The notes beneath the pieces were generated by a model that had not been told where the DNA came from, did not search any database, and saw nothing but the letters and a program-made list of their open reading frames with translations. The position numbers were made by a program, and so were the translations under genes. 64,000 nt of DNA from Gnetum montanum (lineage: Eukaryota > Streptophyta > Gnetopsida > Gnetales > Gnetaceae). Shown here piece by piece: positions 12,108 to 23,399 of this stretch (position 1 is its first letter; each line of letters begins with the position of its first letter). The DNA is taken from positions 122,910 to 186,909 of the forward strand of contig MNCI01037977.1 of NCBI GenBank assembly GCA_015680685.1, read 5' to 3'.

Positions 12108-14123
12108 ATGTCTCTCTCATAAGACTATGATAATGCAACAACTAGTAAGGCAATTCATTGGAGGACCAACAAATTATATGATGCTGAAGATGAAGTTTGG
12201 AGTACTCAATCCTATGTAGGGGCCTCCCATGTACATAAACGAAGACAACATTGTCCCAACTTACAAACTCATAATCTACCTAGTGATGATGAACCCTTGC
12301 TGGCCACTAGGAGCCTAATGCATATACAAGAGGTTTTTTGAATCTCCCACAGGCATCATAAGGAAAGTCGTCTACCCAGGCTTGATTTAAACAACTTTCC
12401 CAAATTTTCAGGAGGCTATGATTTAGATCCACAACATCATTTACAAGCCTTCCATGATGCTTGTGTATGGAACAATATTGATAATGGGTAGCAAAAACTT
12501 AATCTCTTTCCTATGACACTCGTTGGCCAAGAAAAAGTATGGTACATATCATTAAGACAAAAATCAATTCGACGTTGGCTGACAATGGTAGAACTCTTCA
12601 ATGAAAGATATCAAATGTATGCAAGAGTTTCAGCCTTGAGGAGACAAATCCAAGAATGGAAACAAAGGCAACATGAACCCTTGGACATGGCCTTAGAAAG
12701 ATATTACTCTTTCTTAAACAAATGCCCAGGCCATGGGTTCTTTGAGGAAAGGATAATGTATCACATCATGGATGGGCTCCGTAATGAAACAAGGGAGACC
12801 CTAAAAAGAAGAGCCTGAGGTCAAGTATACGAGCTACGAACCCACCAATTCTAGGAGCTTATTAAGTAGGTAGCAAAAGAAGAAGGAGAAATGGCTAAAT
12901 GTGAGAATGTTGAAAGCTCTCAACAGGATCAAAATCTTGAATTAGCAAAGGTCCATAATCATGAAGAGGAGAAATCAACTCACCTCAAGGAGGTGGAATC
13001 ATATTTTCCAATACTACAATCACTGGATGGAATTGAGGCAAAGGTTAATAAGATGACAGAATGGATACATAAAAAATGTAGAGGTAGAACCATGATGAAC
13101 CAAGAAGTAGGAAAAAAAACCCTTAGACAATTGGAAAGAAGGGTTGAAGAGAATAAGAACTCAACTGCTAATCATACGTATCAATGTAACATTTTCCTGT
13201 ACGATCACCCCAAAGGTCAATGCCCAATCTTGTAACATTTACAAGAGCATTGGGGAGGAATGTTACATCTAGAGTTCTTACAAAAATACTGTGTTCAATC
13301 ACAGTGGAAAAAATCCCAGTCGTGGGGGAGGCCACCCCCAAATTGGTTACACCCTTCATATCATTTGAACCCAAGCACTTATCAGGTTCAGCATCTTGTT
13401 TCCCCAACTGGGTCAACATCCTCTACCTCACCACATCATTATCATTCTCCTAAATACTATCAACCCATGTCCTATTCCATAAGATCACCACCTCATGTTC
13501 CTTATACTTCTCCTTACCCTTAATATTCTCATCCTTCACCTCCTTCTACATTGCCACTAATTGTGCCTGAAGGATTTGCACCACAACATTGACCCATGAA
13601 CATTACTTGTGCTACTACTATCAACCACAGTGGGAATCCTCCACAACATTGAAAGCGTCCCTTCTTTAGACATGACCATAGAAAGGGACAACACAGTTCC
13701 GAGACGACTGCATCCTCCAACTCAACACAAGTTCAACACTGTGGTGCATCTTCCTCCTCAAATACAACACCTTGTGTTATCTTATCAGGGCCACCAATCA
13801 ACACTCCAACAACCATGTGGCCCAATGAATATAGCCACGTAGGGAGACATATTGATCCTTGCATACCAGCTTACGGTCAAGGGTGCCATAGTGGGTCAAC
13901 TCTGTATCAATTAACCACATCTTCTAACTTGCCCTACTATGTCAACTTTAATACAGTGTGTGCACCCCAATTTGGATACATTCCAACCACCACATCAAAA
14001 GACACCCAGTGGTTTGGATATGACCAGGTCCCAATATTTTCAAAATGAATGGATCCAACCCTTCCATTTATTAATTCTTGCTATGATCAAAAGTTTAGTC
14101 ATGGGGGATATCCTCCCTTCTAA
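12108..14123 (+). pseudogene. gag relic of the 6.0 kb element, with Pro-rich tail
   Basis: Gag structural protein, broken by several stops. In order: an ATG at 12108 with a Ser-rich start; a DLDPQHHLQAFHDACVW-like block near 12420-12470; the retrotrans_gag core at 12513-12818 (MVELFNERYQMYARVSALRR, then YYSFLNKCPGHGFF and DGLRNETRETL); a Glu/Lys-rich coiled segment at 12891-13180; a zinc-knuckle-like CNIFLYDHPKGQC at 13185-13223; and a long Pro/Gln/Tyr/His-rich tail to about 14050. The last readable segment ends in a GYPPF stop at 14121-14123. The element at 36307 ends its gag in the same way, so this stop appears to be a feature of the non-autonomous lineage. Confidence 0.8.
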
Positions 14124-15520
14124 CAAGCGAATTAATAAATTTTTTTCCTTTTCTTTAATTTTAATTTTACAATTTTTTGCTTTCCAGTTTTTCATCTTTC
14201 AATTTGTTGTTTCATCTTTTTATTTATTTTTTTATCTTTTTATCTTTTTATGGGTAATCTCATCTATGAATAAAACACTCATGTGACTTGTTGGTTGAGG
14301 TGTTGTTCTATGCTATCAAGTCTCGAGTGGCTAATTACTTGGACAGCATGCCCATCACATCCACCCATCCATTTTATTAATAAGAGGTTCTACTCTAGGT
14401 ACGATGATATTCTTGACATCATGAAAACTTAAAGTACTTTTGTGCTCATTATGCCCAGAGAAAAAAATGATGGACTAAGAGGGAATGGCCAAGGTGTGAC
14501 ATCAAGGGGACTTGTGGACTCTCTTTGGTGACATTTGTAGGAGTTATCATGCAACCTGGTTGTACTAAGATCCTTGTAGATCTAACGAAAAATGGGAGTA
14601 AGAGTAATAAGGGTACTCAATAAAAAAAATTAAAAAACTCAATGCTATTCTAGGGGGTCCCACTGGAAAGGCATGCACCCATGCTTGAAGGTAGGCGGCT
14701 TCTCTGGATTATGCATCAAAAACAAAAAAAAAAGAGAGAGAGAGAGAAAGAAGAGAAAGTGTGCCAAAGCGGCCAGAGTGCCAAAGTGGCCAGAAAAAAA
14801 CAAATGTGCTACAAAGAAATTTTGAATCACTCCTCGCTTGAACAAAACACCAAGTGATCGTATGTCTTGCTGTCATGATGCTCTTATGGTTATCCATCAT
14901 TGGATGAAACAATGCGATGTCACTGATCGAAGGAATGGACTTGATCTTGATTTTGGAGCGATAGGCCAATGACACATTAATCACGTCCTACACTCAGAAT
15001 TCGTTGTGCCATGGGTGTGTTACCTCATGTCCCAATCACTACAATCCCTTCTACAATTCATCCCATCTTGTTGTTCATGTATTTGTGACTCGTGTCTTGC
15101 GTAGCATTGAATTCATACCTCATCACGGTGGTATCTACATGTGTGTGTTTTGTGGAACTGGTGTGGATTACATTTACCCCTTTCAGTTCCTACAGACATT
15201 TTCAGGTGTGGTTACGTAAGGGCATCATAGGTAGGAACTTACTTTGGGGAGGACCCACTTGTGTATCCTTTGTAATTTACACTCATTGCACATCATCATC
15301 ACATCATTTTATACCCTCCAAGTACTTCATTGCCAAATCTATTCTTTCCTTTGTCATCATTTTATCAAATGTTCCTCAAATCCATTACATGTCCTTTTAT
15401 GTGTCACCTAAACAAAGTAGGTCCGACATTAAGCTTTTAGGGAAACTTCCTTGAAAAAATTTCTAACTCTAAAATCACACTAAGCAAAGAATTCAACATT
15501 TATTAAAGGCAATGAGTAAG
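14124..15520 (+). other. Internal non-coding region of the 6.0 kb element
   Basis: T-rich just after the gag stop (14140-14260), then mixed sequence with a short (GA)n tract at 14733-14756. No pol motif could be found on either strand. This is the place where protease to integrase would lie in a full element. Frames on the minus strand at 14645-14984 are chance openings. Confidence 0.6.
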
Positions 15521-15582
15521 GTATGAAATAATTGAACTTCTTTCAATAACCTTACTAACAATTGATCTTTGTGTGATTATAG
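15521..15582 (+). other. Candidate short intron before the accessory ORF
   Basis: GTATGA at 15521 follows AAG, a good plant donor. TGTGATTATAG ends at 15582, with a T-rich stretch before it and the ATG of the accessory ORF immediately after. At 62 bp it is at the short end for a plant intron. The acceptor could instead pair with a donor further upstream. Splicing to express a 3' ORF is known for some retroelements. Here it is inference only. Confidence 0.35.
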
Positions 15583-16020
15583 ATGGCCCTTAAAAGAGGA
15601 CAACAAAGAGGGCCTTCTCAAGGTGCAACTAAACACCTAGGGGGAGGCAAAGGCCAAAGACCTCATGCAGAACATGCAGAGTGGGAGACACAATCATTTA
15701 GCATCCATCAGGGAACTCCTATCACTGCAAAATCTAGCTAAGCAAAAGGTGGAGAGGTTAGGGCCTAAGCCTATGAAGAGTAATGAAGGCTATTTACGGC
15801 ATGGCATGTCAAGGCCAATCAAGTGTTCCTGTAGTTATCATGTCCATGGGATGTGTCGACTCCATCAAACATTGGAACATCAGCATGGACAGCTCATAAT
15901 CCTCGGATAGAAGAGGAGAAATGCCAAGCGCTTCTTCAACGATATCAATCTCAAAAGCCTGGAGTACAGGATAAAGGAAAGGCATTCATGGAGGAGCCAC
16001 CACCATCGGGAATCACATGA
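15583..16020 (+). pseudogene. Short accessory ORF in env position (coiled-coil part deleted)
   Basis: Begins MALKRGQQRGPSQGATKH and is basic and hydrophilic, with no signal peptide or membrane segment, so it is not a typical envelope protein. It has internal stops and then a block MSRPIKCSCSYHVHGMCR followed by LHQTLEHQHG. It ends with EEPPPSGIT and a stop at 16018-16020. The right-edge element has the same block (VHGRCRLHQTLEHQHG in one frame) and an EEPLPLGTT end. The old host element ends EPPLSRIK. In those copies a long coiled coil precedes the shared end, so this copy appears to have lost it by internal deletion. Confidence 0.6.
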
Positions 16021-16198
16021 GTTCCAATAAATTTTGTAATTTTGTATCTGTGTTCAAATTTTGTTTAATCCCACATTGCGGCATGAAATAGTTCATGGTC
16101 ATTCAATAATCTCATACCTATCCCTTATTTGTAATTAAATGAACTTGTTCCTCACTTTCTTTGACTTGAGGACAAGTTGTTATTCAGTTGTGGGAGTA

Positions 16199-17075
16199 TG
16201 ATGAATCATGGTTTGTCAAGTGCTGATATCAGACCCTTGACATCAAACCCACGATATTGGATCCATGATATCGGGTACGCAATATCATGGCCTGGCTAAC
16301 GATATCAGATACGCGATATCATGGTTCCTGTGTAAGCCTATAAATACCACATTTGGGTGCATAGAAAAGAGTTAGTTTAGTTTTAAAGTTAGTGTTAGAG
16401 TAGAGTCCTTTTTGTTCATTTTTAGTTCCTCTCAATCCTTTCCCTAGTGCATGCTCGTAGTGTGATGATTGTAATTGTACGGAACCTTTATTCGAGTGTG
16501 ACGTACTTGGACATGCACATGACCAATAATAAAGATCGAGATTGCTTCATCATTGCAGCATTCACTTAGTTTTAATTGCTTAATTATTATTTTTATTTAT
16601 TGCTTTCTCAATTAATGTTTCTTTACCTTCCTTTACTATCCCTATTATTAAATGTAGAATGAGTACAACTTAATCATGAGAATTTAAGTGTGACTACTTG
16701 GTAACCCAGTAGCATATCTACTTGGTAATCCCAGAAGTAGTACATGAGGTCCAAGATGTATACGAATGATTAAGGACAGATGCTTATCGCACCTAGGCTA
16801 GCTTAGATTCTCTTCTCCCATTCCCCATTAGCGTAAACAAGGTTTTTTTCCATTACCTCTAGGAGTAGCACTATTTTAGGACCACATCATACACCTCACT
16901 CTGGACTAAACCATACGTGACAAAGCAAATACTAGTCTAGGTGGGAAGACAGTGAACTACGATCAATGTGTAACTATCTAGATACCACAACTAGCCCATC
17001 TGCGGAGTTTGATCGGATTGTGCGTGAATGCTCATATTCCTATAGTTGAGTGTAGGGGTACCTAGCCACTCATCA
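16199..17075 (+). repeat. 3' LTR (877 bp) of the 6.0 kb element
   Basis: Starts TGATGAATCATGG right after the purine-rich TTGTGGGAGTA and ends GCCACTCATCA. It matches the 5' LTR through its length, including the GATATC-type U3 motifs and the TATA box near 16340. It lacks about 35 bp, including the CTAGGAGTGCTCAAGTAATA stretch, that the 5' LTR has near 11594-11620. Confidence 0.9.
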
Positions 17076-17694
17076 ATTAACCTTGAATTTAAATAATTAG
17101 CCAAAGAAAAAAAAGACCTTATCAATGGAAAAATTTTATGTTATTAAACATAATTCTACTATTGAGATTAATGCATGAAAAAATGAGGCCAAGAAACATC
17201 AAAAACTTAAGAAGCGTTTCAAAGATAAAGTGGGAATATAGAAATAAGTGAATGAGAAGAAAATCTAAATGACAAAGAATAAACTAAACACTACTATGTA
17301 TCAATTACCTAACTAGCAACCCATCATGGGTAATCTCACATTGGTTCATCAAGTTGAGCTGAAAGTTAAAGACCTATGGATTGAAGATATGGAGGTGGCC
17401 TATTTGAGATATGCTAACTTAGCCATGTTAACAATAGGTAGGCCATGAAATGAATTACAGTAGTAATTATGAGTAATGTATTTATTATATGAGAAGAAGT
17501 TCAAAGATAGGAAGGAATCATAACAAAAAATTCATTATGCCAATTTAAAACTCCAAGTGATGAAAGCAAGCTATCATTATCCAAGATTTGTGGAAATTGG
17601 TCAAGGCATTCGACATTGAAAGGAATCAGGTCACAACATGGTATGTCAAAGTGTATGAATTATTTCCATAATTGTTATATCCTTGGATAGTGCC
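17076..17694 (+). pseudogene. Accessory coiled-coil ORF of the old host element, segment 2
   Basis: Continuation of the ORF broken at 11060. One frame reads KKHQKLKKRFKDKVGI and then EKKI and MTK, which aligns with RHEKLKEHFRDQVGM and EKEIQMTK of the right-edge element. Near 17391 it reads MEVAYLRYANLAMLTIGRP, matching MEDMELANMRYVNLAMLIVG followed by RP there. The strong collinearity over several hundred bases shows that the two flanks of the 6.0 kb element were once joined. It is interrupted again at 17695 by the 9.7 kb element. Confidence 0.65.
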
Positions 17695-18560
17695 TGATGA
17701 GCGGCGAGGTACCCCTACACCCAATCATATGAATCACTAAGGTGTTACGTGCGATTCGGTCGAATTCTATGGACCTATAGTTATCTCAAACACTAGTTTC
17801 TCTAGGAAGTGAAATGATGATGAGAATGTTCATTGTCTTCCCAACTACACTTGTGAGGCTCAAGGATATGGTTTAAGTGTAATTGAGGTATATGAATTTT
17901 TGTCATTTTATATTTTATGGATGTAATTGCTTACAACAAGAGTAAGGGTAGAATAGATTGAAAACTAATGTCTATTGCCTAGCTAGCCTAACACAAGTAA
18001 CCACCCCACTTTCCTAGACACATCCTGAACACATATAGCACTTTTGGGCTACCAAACGTTAAGCGTTGCTGGGTTACTAAGTACTATATGAATGCTTGAA
18101 GTGGTTGTGCTTGCATTCATTAATTACTAAAAATAAATTACTTAATTCAAATGCATTAAAATAAAGAACAAGAAAGTAAAATTCATTAAAGGAAATATTA
18201 AGCTATTCTTAGTGCTGTAAGAATTGTCAAAAGAGTTCATTTTATTCCTATCACATTGTTGCACTTAGGTACATTAGTGCTCGAACAAAGAATCATACAC
18301 ACTTTAGACTCCTTCTGTGGGCACTCAGAAAATATTCTAACTCTAAGAAAAATAAACTGCAAGAGCTTTGCTACTCTGACTAAGAATGACCAAAAATTGA
18401 CTCCAAACAAGAGCCTAGGTGTGGCATTTATAGACCTAGGGTAGATGCTCCGACATCACTTACACAACATTGCATCAAGACCTTGACATCGCTTATGTGA
18501 CATTATAGCTCCAACGTCACGTACCTGATGTCGGGGCAAACATAAAACAGTGATTCATCA
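17695..18560 (-). repeat. 3' LTR (866 bp) of the 9.7 kb element
   Basis: Read on the + strand it opens TGATGAGCGGCGAGGTACCC and closes GTGATTCATCA. It matches 26577-27429 throughout. On the minus strand U3 has GACGTCGG/GATGTC-type repeated motifs in place of the GATATC motifs of the 6.0 kb element. The polypurine-like tract lies at 18561-18570 on the minus strand (TTGTGAGGGTA). Confidence 0.9.
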
Positions 18561-19683
18561 TACCCTCACAACTGAATGAAAACTTGTCCTTGAGTAAAGA
18601 AGAGGAGGAACAAGTTTGTTACAACATATATTAGGTAGGTATGGGATTATTGACTAACATTACAAATTGACTCAGATAAAATAGACAGACTTTGAATGCC
18701 CAAGTGTACGAAATTACAATTTTTACAAAATAGGGTGTTCATGAAAAGAGAAGTGAACACCCTGGATATCATTGACATCCAAAACCTCTTGGCAGCAAGA
18801 GAATGAGAGAGAGAGAGAGAAGAGATCCTTTGATCACGAATGATCCTCATTGTGTGATATTGTTACATCATCCTTGGTGAAGATAGTCCCTCTTCTAGTC
18901 CATGCTTTCAACTGCAATCACAATAGGATCATGAATTAGTATGTAATATGTAACACATAGTGGTTAATTGCCTTATCTCATTGGTAGTTACACTTGGCTA
19001 ATTTTTGATTGTGGTAGATTGGTTTCTTTGATAATGTTAGGGTAAAATAGTTGAAGAGGATATAAGAATTCGCAACAATGAAAAGAAGAATTCACTAAAA
19101 ACTATTGTGAAGATGTGTATAATTAGATGTCATTGATGGGGTAAACAAAAAGAATTTGATTGTAAGAATGTCTAAGGGTAAAGAACTTAACTAACCCAAC
19201 CAAAAGATATGCAAGTGGGTCCTCCCCAAAGCAAGCACAAGCCTTTTATGCCCTTGCATAACTTCAAACCAAAGAGTCTATGGGCTCTATGGATGATTAA
19301 TGGTTATAGAAGTTAAGTACAAAAACCCAAAAGAAACTAACTAGTAATTCTAACACATCAAACTAGGACATTGAACCAACACATGAAATTGGTAGTGAGA
19401 GAGAGTGGATGAGAGAGAGAGAGTGGAATGAAGTTCCTAAGTATGGTCACATGCAGTTCCTTATGGATTTTGTGGTTAAATGACTTGATAGAATCCATCT
19501 TTAGTCCATACCAAAACCAACCACATTCAGTGACTTCACATCGACATTCTAAGACTAATCCATCCCTTGAGACACAAGAGTGCTCCCACAAAACAACCAC
19601 TATTCCTTATTAGAGAAGAAGTAGGAAGTGAAGAAGGACCTTAGTTAGAGGAAATGAGTCCCATAACTAGTGCTTATAGCCCA

Positions 19684-19935
19684 TTTATTTTGTTTTAGGG
19701 ATGTGCTTTGAATTCCCATTGGTTTTTTTTCTTTTAAAATGGGAACCACACCATGCAAAGACACATGCATTTATTTTGTCCAAGGGGTGTGCTTTGAATC
19801 CTCATCTTCTTCTTTTTTCTTGATGAGAATCACACCATGTGAGGATAGATGAATTTATTTTGTCCAAGGGGTGTGCTTTGTGTTCTCATCATTTTTTTTC
19901 TTTTTGATGAGAACCACACCATGCANTAAATTTTT
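19684..19935 (-). repeat. Tandem array, about 85 bp unit, three copies
   Basis: Each unit reads on the + strand TTTATTTTG, GTGTGCTTTGAAT, a T-rich patch, then GAACCACACCATG. Unit starts are at about 19684, 19770 and 19854. The unit contains an imperfect inverted pair (a CCCAT or CTCATC stretch and a later ATGGG or GATGAG) that can form a hairpin. Two copies of the related unit occur in the other orientation in the gag-only element at 40379-40525. Confidence 0.8.
19926..19926. other. Ambiguous base (n)
   Basis: An undetermined base just beyond the third array unit. A second one is at 20341. Both lie in repetitive element sequence, so local assembly or consensus uncertainty is likely here. Confidence 0.95.
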
Positions 19936-20409
19936 ATTAATGAAAAAGGGACCGCATGTTTCCAAAACAAGGAAAACCATAGAGTGCGTGGATGGGTGGA
20001 TGTTGTGGACTCATTGCTTGTTACATGAAAAGAAACCATGTTCTAATTATCCATAACGAAATTCAAAGCTAGAAACCAGACACCAACAATTAAATAAAAA
20101 TAATAGTACATATCACAATCAAGTAACACATTACCAATATACCTACCACTTATTAACAAAAAGTTAGAAAATCACACCAAAATAAAAGAAAATATAAAAG
20201 AAAGTGTAAAATATTCAAGAAATAGCAAATGTACTAATGATGGTGTAAAAAAAATTAGAAAAGATTAATAACATAAAAACAAAAAGATGTAAAATAAAAA
20301 ATGTGTAAAACAAAAAAGTTGAAAAACTGAGGAGTTGCTTNTTAATTTGTTGGATGTTGACCACCTGTTTCTTGTTTGGGCTCTTGGGTTTATAGATCAT
20401 CATGACCCC

Positions 20410-21480
20410 TAAAGGAAAAGTTTCATAAATGATGTAAGGTCTTTCCCACAATGTTTGGAACTTAGTTTTTTGAGGTATATGTGTGGGGTTCCAGTAAAGA
20501 ACTTATCTTCCAGTTGAAATTTGACTTTTTTAATTTTTAGGTCATGATGCTTTTTGTTATAGGCCTTGTGTAACTTGTTAGATGATAAGGCTACTAATTG
20601 CTTTTCATCTAGTAGGTTGAGATTCATTAGTCTTTCTTTTTGGGCTAGACTTGAGTCAAGGTCAAGCTCAAGGTCATAAGTCATTGAAAGAGTACAGAGT
20701 TCAAATTGACTAAGAAGTGTTGGTAGTTTGTCAAAGACAAGCTCATAGGAAGAGTAGGCTATAGGAAGTTTCCAAGTTGAGTAGTAGGCCCAAAGGGCAT
20801 AATTGATTTTTGTGCTCTAGTCCATCCTATACTTGCCAACAGTTCTTATTAGTATTCTTGTGATTTCCCTATTGGTAACCTTAGCTTGACCATTAGCTTA
20901 GGGATGGTAAGGTTTTGTGAGTTTATGTTCAACTCCCAAGTGTTGCATGAGCTTCCAAAAAGTAGTGCCTATAAAGTTAGTTCCATTATCAGAAATTAAT
21001 GCATGTGGCACATCAAAATTTTTTACAACATTTTGTTGTGCAAACCAAGCAGCAATAGAGGATGTACAGTCAATGACAACTACTGCTTCTACCCATTTCA
21101 TATAATAGTCAACAACAACTATGATGTACACCTTTACATTTGACATGTGTGTGATGGGACCCATGAAATCAATGCCTCAAATGTCAAATGGTTCTAGTGG
21201 CTGAATCCATTGTTGAGATCCTTCCATTCAAGTAGTCATTCCATCATCTTTTTGGCATCATTCACAAGAGCAAACATAATGATGGGCGCCCTTGAAGAGT
21301 GTTAGCCAATAGTACCCTACCATTAGGATTTTAATGGCTATGCATCTCCCATCATAATGTCCTCCACAAGGACCTTCATGAGTGTCTTGGAGAATGTGTA
21401 GTTGATTAGCATCAGGAACACACCAATGAACCAAGCCATCGACGCACACCTTATAGAGGTGTCCGTTGATCTCCATGAAG
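20410..21480 (-). pseudogene. Integrase relic of the 9.7 kb element
   Basis: On the minus strand: a zinc-binding H2C2-type region at 21258-21476, with HILQDTHEGPCGGHYDGR and a later CSC; the rve core at 20898-21164, with VVVDYYMKWVEAV (catalytic Asp region), LISDNGTNF (second Asp) and LTKPYHP; then the C-terminal part at 20409-20684, with LLDEKQLVALSSNKLHKAYN. The integrase inserts retroelement cDNA into the host genome. Its parts lie in separate frames with stops between them, so no full enzyme can be made. The order and spacing are normal for gypsy elements. Confidence 0.88.
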
Positions 21481-21489
21481 TGCTTTACC

Positions 21490-22250
21490 TGGTGAAGAAA
21501 CTACTGTTTCTTTTGATGGTTTAACCCTTGTGGCATTTCTTGAGTGAGAAGATAGGTGAGAATGTTATCATACCATTTTGGCTCATTAGGAATTTGTTTA
21601 GTTATAGCCCCAACAAAGAGGAGTTCATTAGGAAACATGTTAGAGAGTAGGCTTTCTTCCTCTTTCTCATCCCATCTCAACTGAGACAAGTAATCAGTAA
21701 CCACATTCTCAATGTCCTTTTGATCTATCATCATGAGATCAAATTCCTATAATATCACCAACCACCATATGACATGGGTGCTCACCATTGGCTTGTTCAT
21801 TAGGAAGAGAATGACACTATGATCAAGTATGCACAAACATCTTATATCCAAGCACATAATGCTTGAACTTCTCCGGTGCAAACACCACTGCCATTAATTC
21901 TTTCTCTGTGGTAGTGTAGTTCAGTTGTGCACCCACAATACTTTGGCTAGTGTAGTGGATGTAGTATGGCCGTTTCTTGTCATCTAACTATGTCAGCATT
22001 ACTTCCAAGGCATAATTTGATGCATCTATCATAATGTAAAATGGTATGAACCAATCAGGCACTTGTAGGATTGGAGTTTCCACAAGCTTTTCTTTCAATT
22101 TTTGGAATGCTTTCACATTTTAGGGTCCAGACAAAAGGAGCATCTTTCTTTGTTAGCTTCACCAATGAATTTGCGATCTTGGAGAAATTCTCTATGAAGT
22201 GTTGGTAGTAGCTAATATGTCTAAGGAATGACTAAACATCTTTAACTGTT
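21490..22250 (-). pseudogene. RNase H relic of the 9.7 kb element
   Basis: Minus-strand pieces YTTTEKELMAVVFAPEKF (near 21880-21935) and FDLMMIDQKDIENVVTDYLS (near 21680-21745) match the middle and end of the gypsy RNase H domain, where the family text is TTTEKELLAVVFA and ENVVADHLSRL. It degrades the RNA strand during reverse transcription. A segment between the two blocks, about 21750-21850, contains stops. Confidence 0.8.
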
Positions 22251-22269
22251 TCTAGCTAGTAGGTTATTC

Positions 22270-22990
22270 CTTGGATGATCCTTATTTTTTTAGGTTTCAC
22301 CTCAATTCCTACTTGCAATATTTTATGCAATGAGGTGACTTTTCTGCCAATTGAGCTTCAACTTAGTTTCACCACATCATTTCAACACTTGCTCAAGGTG
22401 ATCCAGGGCTTGCTCAAGTGTAGCTCCATAGGTGGAGAAGTCATCCATGAAGACTTCCACACCACTACCGATCTATTATTGAAAGATGCTTAGGACCAGG
22501 TGTTGAAATGTGGCAGGAGCATTACATAAACCAAATGGCATCTTATGATATGAAAAAGTCCCCCAAGGACTTGTGAACATTATCTTTGCTTGGTCCTTTC
22601 GTGTAATTTGAATTTGGTTATAACCACTATAACCATCTAGAAAGCTGTAGTAGCAATGCCCTGATATTGTCTCTAGCACCTGGTCAACAAATGGCAACAA
22701 AAAATGATCCTTGAATGTTGTCATATTCAACAGCCTGAAATTAATGCAAACCCACCACTTACCACCTTTCTTTGGCACAATTATGAGTAGGCTAACCCAC
22801 TTACTATTAGCAATGGGATAAATAAACCCTACCTTGAGGAGTTACTCAATTTCCTCTTTGATGATTTATTTCAATTTGGGGTTCAACCGCCTCTATGGTT
22901 GTCATTTTGGCTTCATGGCTAGGTTGGTGTAAATGTGATGTTGGCATATCCTAGGATCAATTCCTATGGGTTCAGAATATGACCAAGAAA
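22270..22990 (-). pseudogene. Reverse transcriptase relic of the 9.7 kb element
   Basis: The open stretch 22476-22778 carries GGKWWVCINFRLLN, DHFLLPFVDQVLE, FLDGYSGYNQIQI and MPFGLCNAPATFQ, which are canonical RT blocks. A short way downstream on the minus strand, after a stop, VEVFMDDFSTYGATLEQ contains the catalytic FMDD (the YxDD box with Phe, as in Athila). The domain copies genomic RNA into cDNA. It is disrupted between the two blocks and again after the catalytic box. Confidence 0.9.
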
Positions 22991-23399
22991 AGGCTATTGA
23001 TCATCTTTCAACTACCTTCAACAACATCCCTTTTTGTTCTGAAGCAATTCTTTCATTGATTATAACTATCTTCTTATTTTTCAAAAATACATATTCCATT
23101 CTAGCAGGTCATGTTTTTAGTTCAAGGGGCTCTTACTTAAATTTATCAAGAATTTCCAACTCTCCCCAATGGGTATCATCATTTGTATCTTCAGAGAGTT
23201 GGTGATGAACTTAATCAAGTTAATCCATAATCATGACATACTCACATGTTAGGCTTTCAACTGGTTCCATGCAAAGTGTGTTGCTTTCTGAATAAGCGGT
23301 CAACCACTAGGTGCCCGCCTATTTTGTGGCTGCTACGTATAAACACCTTTGAATTTCTACTTTTTGTGCACATTGCTTACATGTAGAGATAGATGCTTA

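Larger units (their letters stand above)
11061..17075 (+). mobile_element. Non-autonomous Athila-type gypsy element (gag only), 6.0 kb
   Basis: A complete element with a 5' LTR (11061-11972), PBS, gag relic (12108-14123), a short accessory ORF (15583-16020), a G-rich polypurine tract (near 16190) and a 3' LTR (16199-17075). No protease, reverse transcriptase, RNase H or integrase is present. Flanks are GTTAA (11056-11060) and ATTAA (17076-17080), a 5 bp target-site duplication with one mismatch. It sits inside the coiled-coil ORF of an older relative, whose two halves match on either side. It could move only with enzymes supplied by another element. The copy at 17695-27429 represents the type that could have done so. 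Confidence 0.88.
18561..20400 (-). other. 3' untranslated internal region of the 9.7 kb element
   Basis: Non-coding on both strands as far as I can see. It includes GA-rich tracts (18806-18820, 19397-19423) and the tandem array described separately. The element at 36307-42582 shares much of this region in the same relative place, including the CACTCTTGTGT and TTATGCAAGGGCATAAAAGG stretches. Confidence 0.6.

Noticed and set aside
15583-16020. Envelope protein for the 3' ORF
   Set aside because: The position fits, but the protein is basic, hydrophilic and coiled-coil-like with no signal or transmembrane segment.
22275-22493. Plus-strand frames across 20.9-25.3 kb
   Set aside because: They lie antisense to well-supported gag-pol relics on the minus strand and have no motifs of their own.
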